64,000 bases of DNA from the NCBI GenBank assembly GCA_050011775.1, contig JBEKIL010000016.1, positions 7,170 to 71,169 of the forward strand. The letters run 5' to 3'. The stretch's first letter is position 1; each line of letters opens with the position of its first letter. The notes beneath the pieces were generated by a model. The model had not been told where the DNA came from and searched no databases. It was given only the letters and a program-made list of their open reading frames with translations. A program made the position numbers and the translations under genes. The stretch is from CAVZMI01 sp050011775. Its GTDB lineage: Bacteria > Bacteroidota > Ignavibacteria > UBA10030 > CAVZMI01. This document shows, one piece after another, positions 61,510 through 64,000 of this stretch.

Positions 61510-62973
61510 ATGTCTCGTTTGACGCGCTATATTTTATGGATTCTGATAATAGTCGGATACCTCTCGGGCGATTCCTCTAGTGTCGCGGGTATAAAGGGGG
61601 GGGGAAAGGGAGATGAATCCGGAACTCAGCCAAATATCTTTAAAGTCAGGCGCGAGAAATTAATAAAAGAAATCGAACCTGCATCGATTGCGGTCTTTTA
61701 TAGTAGTCCATTACGATATCGCAATAATGATACGGAATATCGGTACCGGCAGGGCGATAATTTTTATTACCTTACGGGCATAAATGAGCCGAATTGTATA
61801 ATGGTTCTCATCCCCGGTGGATATAATATCACTTCCCAAAGCGACACCGTATCTTCACAGACAATAAAAGAACTTTTATTTTATCAATCGCATTCCGGCA
61901 GGGATGCTATCTTTGAAGGTCCGGGTTTGACTGAGGATATTCTGAAGACGCGATACGGTATGGAAAATGTTTTTCCAATTTCAGATTTCGGCCGGATGAT
62001 CGGTTCGCTTATTGCAAAAGCAGAGGTTCTCTATGTTCCGACTTTCCCGAATGATTTCACGAGTGATATTGCGGAGTACACACGGCCGTTGCGAAACCTT
62101 CTCCCCTCGATTAATCAAAAAGTTGTTGTTAAGGATCCGACTCCCATACTGACTGAAATGCGGGCAATAAAATCTCCCGAGGAAATCGCGTTGATCCGAA
62201 AAGCGGTTGAGATTACCGTCGTTGCTCAAACACAGGCGATCATGAGTATCGAACCGGGAATGTACGAATATGAAGTTCAGGCACTCATAGAATACATTTT
62301 TACCCGCATGAGCGCTGAGTCATTTGCCTTCCCCAGTATTGTCGGATCGGGAGAGAATGCACATATTCTTCATCCGATGCAAAATCGCCGGTTGATGAAC
62401 GACGGAGAAATGGTTGTAATCGATGCAGGAGCCGAGTACCATGGTTATGCCGCAGATGTGACAAGGACGGTCCCGGTGAACGGGCATTTCTCTGACTCAC
62501 AGAAAGAAATTTATGAAATTGTTTTGAATGCTGAAGAAGAGACGATCCGATCGATAAAGCCGGGAATGCCGATCCAGGGCTTTGAAAAGAAAGCTGTCGA
62601 GATTATTACCCGGGGATTAGTCCAACTCGGAATCCTCCAGGGGAATGTTGATTCGCTGATTGCCGCAGGGGCATATCATAAGTACACTGTCCATGGCATG
62701 GGTCATCCGGTCGGGCTCTCTGTTCACGATGTTGAGCCGAAATCAGGTCGCTTCGAAGCGGGAATGGTAGTTACTGTCGAGCCGGGAATTTACATCAATC
62801 AGGGAATTCCGGGAGTCGATCCAAAGTACTACAATATCAGCGTGAGGATCGAGGACACGATTCTTGTAACAAAAGACGGAGCCGAGAATCTCAGCGCGGG
62901 AGTTTCACGGAACATTCAGGAAATTGAACGATTAATGAAGAAGAGAGGAATGGGGAACGAGCCTCTCGATTAA
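61510..62973 (+). CDS. Exported Xaa-Pro aminopeptidase (M24B)
   Basis: Removes N-terminal residues before proline. 487 residues: hydrophobic signal (YILWILIIVGYLSGDSSSVA), a short Gly-rich stretch encoded by a G9 tract, the creatinase-like N-domain (YRYRQGDNFYYLTGINEPNC), and the pita-bread domain with metal ligands in VIDAGAEYHGYAADVTRTV (two Asp), YTVHGMGHPVGLSVHDVE (His), VTVEPGIYINQG and VRIEDTILV (two Glu). Most relatives are cytoplasmic; exported copies are common in Bacteroidota. The ribosome site before the ATG is weak, so coupling with the Hc1 gene is likely. Confidence 0.93.
   Translation: MSRLTRYILWILIIVGYLSGDSSSVAGIKGGGKGDESGTQPNIFKVRREKLIKEIEPASIAVFYSSPLRYRNNDTEYRYRQGDNFYYLTGINEPNCIMVLIPGGYNITSQSDTVSSQTIKELLFYQSHSGRDAIFEGPGLTEDILKTRYGMENVFPISDFGRMIGSLIAKAEVLYVPTFPNDFTSDIAEYTRPLRNLLPSINQKVVVKDPTPILTEMRAIKSPEEIALIRKAVEITVVAQTQAIMSIEPGMYEYEVQALIEYIFTRMSAESFAFPSIVGSGENAHILHPMQNRRLMNDGEMVVIDAGAEYHGYAADVTRTVPVNGHFSDSQKEIYEIVLNAEEETIRSIKPGMPIQGFEKKAVEIITRGLVQLGILQGNVDSLIAAGAYHKYTVHGMGHPVGLSVHDVEPKSGRFEAGMVVTVEPGIYINQGIPGVDPKYYNISVRIEDTILVTKDGAENLSAGVSRNIQEIERLMKKRGMGNEPLD
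61596..61604 (+). repeat. G9 homopolymer in the 5' coding end of the exported peptidase gene
   Basis: Nine consecutive G (AAA GGG GGG GGG AAA, Lys-Gly-Gly-Gly-Lys) lie at codons 30-32, just after the signal peptide. A one-base slip would stop the peptidase after a few further codons, so the tract may switch expression. It is the second nine-base G/C tract in an exported protein gene of this window. Confidence 0.85.
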
Positions 62974-63016
62974 TACCGGATGAATAAATTATAGCACGAG
63001 GGTCATGATAAAAGGA

Positions 63017-63047
63017 AAAGGTAGCCCGACAATATCAGGCTACCTTT
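63017..63047. terminator. Bidirectional terminator between the M24 peptidase gene and rpsU
   Basis: AAAGGTAGCC (63017-63026) and GGCTACCTTT (63038-63047) form a perfect 10-bp stem with an 11-base loop, followed by CTTATTTTC on the plus strand; on the minus strand AAAGGTAGCC is followed by TTTTCCTTTTATC. It serves both convergent genes. Confidence 0.88.
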
Positions 63048-63080
63048 CTTATTTTCACCGGAGATGATACAATGGCAAAA

Positions 63081-63275
63081 TTATTGCTGTTCAGCCATTG
63101 TGCGCTGGGCGCGACGGATCGCTTTCACCTTCTTCATACGTTTCTTGACTGAAGGTTTGGTGAAGTACGTCCGCTTTTTAAACTCTTTCAGGACGCCGGA
63201 CCGTTCGTATTTCTTTTTGAATCGCTTGATAGCACGATCAATCGGTTCGTTTTCCTGAACCATAATTCCGACCAA
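63081..63275 (-). CDS. rpsU: Ribosomal protein bS21
   Basis: 64 residues from TTG 63275, highly basic. ENEPIDRAIKRFKKKYERSG and VLKEFKKRTYFTKPSVKKRM are diagnostic of bS21. The start is chosen by AAGGAGG eight bases before TTG, giving (M)VGIMVQENEPID; the GTG at 63284 would overlap the ribosome site, and ATG 63263 is too far away. It follows the zinc-ribbon gene by 21 bases, in which its ribosome site lies, so the two form an operon. Confidence 0.95.
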   Translation of the reverse strand: MVGIMVQENEPIDRAIKRFKKKYERSGVLKEFKKRTYFTKPSVKKRMKKVKAIRRAQRTMAEQQ

Positions 63276-63296
63276 CGATATCACCTCCTTACAACT

Positions 63297-63704
63297 CTAC
63301 TGAAGCGATGGACCTGCCTGCAGATCTTCTTCGGGAAGAAGATTCTCTATAAGCCGACGTTCCCCGATTTTTTCAAATGTCACAATGATCGCCTGACCGC
63401 CGTCTGATGTCCGCATTTTTCTAGTCACTTTTCCCACATCGTTCAACTCTGTGTGGAAAATTGCGTCGCCAACGGTATAAAGACGCATAGGAGAATACGT
63501 GATGCACGACTGTGGATCGAGGGGGGTTGCTTTTTGTTCGGCTTCTTTTTGGAGATCATCGAGGTTGAGGAGCATTGCATGCCGGCATTTCGGGCAACGG
63601 TACCATACTTTATTGGTTGTGCCCTCAACCATTCCTACCAATTCCATTTTTGTTTGTTTATCGCAATAACTGCACTGATGTATGAGCGATTTTGTCCGAG
63701 CCAT
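63297..63704 (-). CDS. Zinc-ribbon protein with a Tudor/CarD-like C-terminal domain
   Basis: 135 residues. The N-terminus is a four-Cys zinc ribbon: CSYCDKQTKMELVG, then VWYRCPKCRHAML (pairs about 25 residues apart). A short linker leads to a beta-rich domain (residues about 72-125) with YTVGDAIFHTELNDVGKVTR and IIVTFEKIGERRLIENL. That pattern resembles the RNA-polymerase-binding Tudor fold of the UvrD/PcrA tail (VGDxVxHxxFGxGxV... F...G.K.L), which is inference. Adjacent to rpsU. Not a family I can name. AGGAGAGGCAAAGGA precedes the ATG. Confidence 0.75.
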   Translation of the reverse strand: MARTKSLIHQCSYCDKQTKMELVGMVEGTTNKVWYRCPKCRHAMLLNLDDLQKEAEQKATPLDPQSCITYSPMRLYTVGDAIFHTELNDVGKVTRKMRTSDGGQAIIVTFEKIGERRLIENLLPEEDLQAGPSLQ

Positions 63705-63922
63705 TCCTTTGCCTCTCCTTCATGATTAACAGGGATACGGTCTAATCGACTGAGGAGGCGAACGTACCCTTCATGCAAAGGGTTTGAAATAACCAGCCCT
63801 CTGTATATTTATAATAAGGTACCGAGATTTTGCTATGAAGTCAAGAAGTATTCTGATATTCCTTGACTTTTGGACTCTGATTAGGTATCTTACCCTACTT
63901 TTCTATTGAAATTACGTATCAT
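63705..63922. other. Intergenic region between divergent genes, with tRNA promoter
   Basis: 218 bases without a gene. The minus-strand promoter for the zinc-ribbon/rpsU pair should be here; the AT-rich part near 63810-63830 (TATATTTATAATAAGG) is a candidate without a clear -35. The plus-strand promoter at 63863-63891 drives the tRNA. Confidence 0.4.
63863..63891 (+). promoter_or_regulatory. Promoter of the tRNA gene
   Basis: TTGACT (63863-63868), a 17-base spacer, and TATCTT (63886-63891), giving a start near 63898, about 25 bases before the mature tRNA end. The same TTGACT-17 architecture is seen at 18957. Confidence 0.7.
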
Positions 63923-63996
63923 GGGCCCTTAGCTCAGTTGGTTAGAGCAGCAGACTCATAATCTGCGGGTCGTAGGTTCGAGCCCTACAGGGCCCA
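63923..63996 (+). tRNA. tRNA with CAT anticodon (elongator Met, or Ile2 read with lysidine)
   Basis: A full 74-base cloverleaf: 7-bp acceptor GGGCCCT/AGGGCCC with discriminator A, D-arm AGCTCAGTTGGTTAGAGC, anticodon stem GCAGA/TCTGC around CTCATAA with CAT, and T-arm GTAGGTTCGAGCCCTAC. CCA is not encoded (CATA follows). Elongator Met and Ile2 share the CAT anticodon; the CCCTTAGCTCAG and CTCATAAT context resembles bacterial Ile2 sequences, which would need TilS lysidine modification. Not an initiator: the first base pair is G-C. Confidence 0.92.
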
Positions 63997-64000
63997 CATA

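Noticed and set aside
1..64000. Mobile element, prophage or defence island
   Set aside because: No transposase, integrase, phage structural, restriction, toxin-antitoxin or Cas gene was recognised; the genes are mainly housekeeping, envelope and secretion genes.

Overview
The window is 64 kb of a compact bacterial chromosome with no transposase, integrase, phage gene or CRISPR array. Three predicted proteins carry a C-terminal sorting domain of the PNPFNP type used by type IX secretion (or its FlgD-Ig-like relative). Two consecutive genes encode PorV/PorQ-like outer-membrane barrels. There is a small Hc1-type histone-like protein, and the arginine genes run argC-J-B-R-G. Together these point to the Bacteroidota/Chlorobi/Ignavibacteria side of the tree. 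The best promoters I can read have ordinary TTGACA/TATAAT-like boxes 17 bp apart, which fits an Ignavibacteria- or Chlorobi-like organism better than a classical Bacteroidetes. This placement is inference; no 16S or marker tree can be run here.

Layout. 1-5.7 kb: end of an outer-membrane protein gene, then uppP, an exported cyclophilin, holA and uvrA, the last three overlapping. 5.8-8.2 kb: two family-9 glycosyltransferases. 8.3-18.1 kb, minus strand: a surface-biogenesis block of M50 protease, lipoprotein, BNR-type T9SS cargo, two PorV-like barrels and GT4, GT39 and GT9 glycosyltransferases, with most junctions overlapping; a thioredoxin-like gene follows. 18.3-21.3 kb: an unfamiliar cassette of a secreted proline-rich protein built on a 57-bp tandem repeat, a divergent polytopic membrane protein, a possible overlapping 61-residue membrane peptide, and a sigma-54-type AAA+/Fis protein that lacks the GAFTGA loop. 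21.4-24.6 kb: small unknown gene, Pit phosphate transporter with its DUF47 partner, and carA. 24.7-26.5 kb: acyl-CoA synthetase, closed by a strong terminator.

26.6-36.9 kb: one nine-gene envelope-stress/efflux operon (ECF sigma, anti-sigma, Spy-like protein, RND adaptor, RND pump, TolC, MacA-like adaptor, MacB-like ATPase, MacB-like permease). 37-39 kb: a PabB-PabC fusion for folate synthesis. 39-45.3 kb: a T9SS cargo protein, a hairpin-rich intergenic mosaic, and two large exported proteins of unknown function, one made of about seven 74-residue repeats and the other carrying a C9 homopolymer near its start. 45.7-50.7 kb: argC-J-B-R-G on the minus strand, with two ARG boxes lying exactly over a readable promoter. 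50.8-63.7 kb: ychF, two lipoproteins (one M49-like peptidase), a GH3-CBM6 T9SS glycosidase, FKBP, murB, a CPBP-like membrane protein, Hc1, an exported M24 peptidase with a G9 tract, rpsU and a zinc-ribbon/Tudor-like protein. A tRNA with anticodon CAT ends the window.

No single cluster is proved to be a new system. The strongest candidates for something undescribed are the 18.3-21.3 kb cassette, the zinc-ribbon/Tudor-like gene upstream of rpsU, and the paired large exported proteins at 39.8-45.3 kb.
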